Shown: positions 63,030-64,000 of the stretch, one piece after another
Layout of the letters: every line of letters begins with the position of its first letter
Position numbering within the stretch: the stretch's first letter is position 1
Source of the DNA: CAVQRC01 sp963715045
Lineage (GTDB): Bacteria > Planctomycetota > Planctomycetia > Pirellulales > Lacipirellulaceae
Direction of reading: 5' to 3'
Assembly: GCA_963715045.1 (NCBI GenBank)
Contig: CAVQRC010000039.1
Coordinates: forward strand, 124,001 to 188,000
DNA: 64,000 bases
Program-made: the position numbers and the translations under genes
The notes under the pieces: generated by a model
Seen by the model: the letters and a program-made list of their open reading frames with translations, nothing else
The model's database searches: none
Told to the model about the DNA's origin: nothing

Positions 63030-64000
63030 ACACGCCTCCAGGCGAGAGAGGATAAGGCCGCAGCCATCCCGAACAGGCAACTTGGAACTCCTGCCGGCTC
63101 GACTTCCTGCGATGGCTGACCGTCGAATCGCCAGACATGAACGTCGACGCTCAATTCGCTCGCCAGGTGGGCGGCAAGCCCCTTGATCGCCGCACCTCCT
63201 CCCAACAGTTGAATCTGCCGCGGCACGATCGATCTTCGTTGGCAATTCAGATGGGAAATCGTGCGGCTGATTTCCTCCTTGAGTTGACGCAGCGGCTCTG
63301 CCGTAAGTTCCGCGATGAGCGCCTCGGCGTGCGGCGTAGCCGTCGCGATGGGGAATCCGACCCCATAGTCGCGGAGCAGTCGCTGGGCCTCGTTCGGAGT
63401 GACGTGCAGATTCTCCGTCAGTACGGTGAGCAACCGGTCGAGACCGCAATCCTTCAGGCACCTCACATACACGGGACGGCCAGCGAGGATCACGCAGAAC
63501 GTCGCCCGCCGATATCCCCAATCGAGTGCCGCGACAGCCGTCTCGTTCGCGTGGTGGGCGACCATCGCAACGGCTCGTGCGAGACAGAACGGAGTCGCAT
63601 CGATCACTTGGCAGGACCAACCTGCCTGGGCGATGTCCGCGCTCAATTGATCGGGCCAGTGCGTGGCGACTGCGATCAGATTGGTCCGGACCTGCTGCAC
63701 GTCTTTGCCCGTCGCCGGTTCGGCTGCCCAGGTGGCGAATTGGAGTTGCCCTGCGGGACACCCGGTAACGGTTTCCAGAGTTCGCGTCGTAATTCGAGGC
63801 GGTTCGCGGGTCGCGTCTCGAGGTGGATCAAAGGTATGCACGTTGCAGACAGACATCGGCAGACTCGCGGCAACGCGGCGGCCGCGAAATCCACCACCCA
63901 GAGAGCGGACCACCGTCAACTCTTCGGCAACCGACAGGACCTCCTCCTGCCCAGCGCTGGCGTCGGCCCGGCTTGAACTTCGCGGGACGATCACGCTCTC
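63026..64000 (-). CDS. pilM: PilM-like actin-fold protein, N-terminus cut by window edge
   Basis: The visible 324 codons end in a typical actin-like ATPase C-terminus: AALDWGYRRATFCVILAGRPVYVR, LKEEISRTISHLNCQ and IQLLGGGAAIKGLAAHLASELSVDV, ending LFGMAAALSSLAW. This is the PilM/FtsA type fold that binds the PilN tail. The frame is open to 64000, so the start lies outside the window. The four-base overlap with pilN supports the operon. Confidence 0.82.
   Translation of the reverse strand, partial: ESVIVPRSSSRADASAGQEEVLSVAEELTVVRSLGGGFRGRRVAASLPMSVCNVHTFDPPRDATREPPRITTRTLETVTGCPAGQLQFATWAAEPATGKDVQQVRTNLIAVATHWPDQLSADIAQAGWSCQVIDATPFCLARAVAMVAHHANETAVAALDWGYRRATFCVILAGRPVYVRCLKDCGLDRLLTVLTENLHVTPNEAQRLLRDYGVGFPIATATPHAEALIAELTAEPLRQLKEEISRTISHLNCQRRSIVPRQIQLLGGGAAIKGLAAHLASELSVDVHVWRFDGQPSQEVEPAGVPSCLFGMAAALSSLAWRRV

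Overview
The window is GC-rich chromosomal DNA from a member of the Planctomycetes. The evidence is two clear PEP-CTERM exported proteins plus a third probable one, a planctomycete-style Ser/Thr kinase with a C-terminal membrane anchor, an F-ATPase whose subunit a carries a long N-terminal extension, many small secreted or lipoprotein genes, and abundant short palindromic repeats between genes. Housekeeping genes dominate, mostly as single genes or short operons on both strands. No rRNA, tRNA, CRISPR array, prophage or insertion sequence was recognised.

Layout. 1-5.7 kb: a truncated FAD oxidoreductase of the type fused to selenide,water dikinase, proC with no canonical start codon, small planctomycete proteins, the EF-P paralogue efpL, and a SelW/Rdx-type selenoprotein read through an in-frame TGA. 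5.7-16.9 kb: ettA, guaA, a polymerase-like membrane protein, small exported proteins, enolase and an ArsM-like methyltransferase. 17-24.3 kb: a frameshifted lipase-like hydrolase, trpE, mcsA-mcsB (protein-arginine kinase), rtcB, and a short high-expression-looking transcription unit with a 13-codon ORF. 24.3-31 kb: a large secretin-N-domain protein and two PEP-CTERM proteins (NxxGxxAF-repeat and lysyl-oxidase-like with dockerin). 31-46.4 kb: NYN nuclease, pyrB, yaaA, ABC-2 permease, argG, thiO with DUF2064 and glutaredoxin-like partners, the Ser/Thr kinase, a putative metallopeptidase, larE, a UVR-motif protein and a DUF4912 protein. 47.3-56.6 kb: a complete F1Fo-ATP synthase operon (two AtpI-like genes, B, E, F, H, A, a DUF4870 gene, G, D, C) closed by a hairpin. 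56.9-59.3 kb: a probable PEP-CTERM protein and secreted proteins. 59.3-64 kb: a pilMNOPQ-type operon on the minus strand, cut by the right edge.

Cross-cutting observations. Five otherwise well-conserved genes (hydrolase, NxxGxxAF protein, kinase, atpB, pilQ-like secretin) are each broken by one single-nucleotide indel. That density, with an essential gene among them, points to sequencing or assembly indels more than to five independent pseudogenes, so these are annotated as single genes with a frameshift. Four families of short repeats are dispersed through the intergenic space, and pyrimidine-rich heptamer arrays sit directly against the start codons of several genes.
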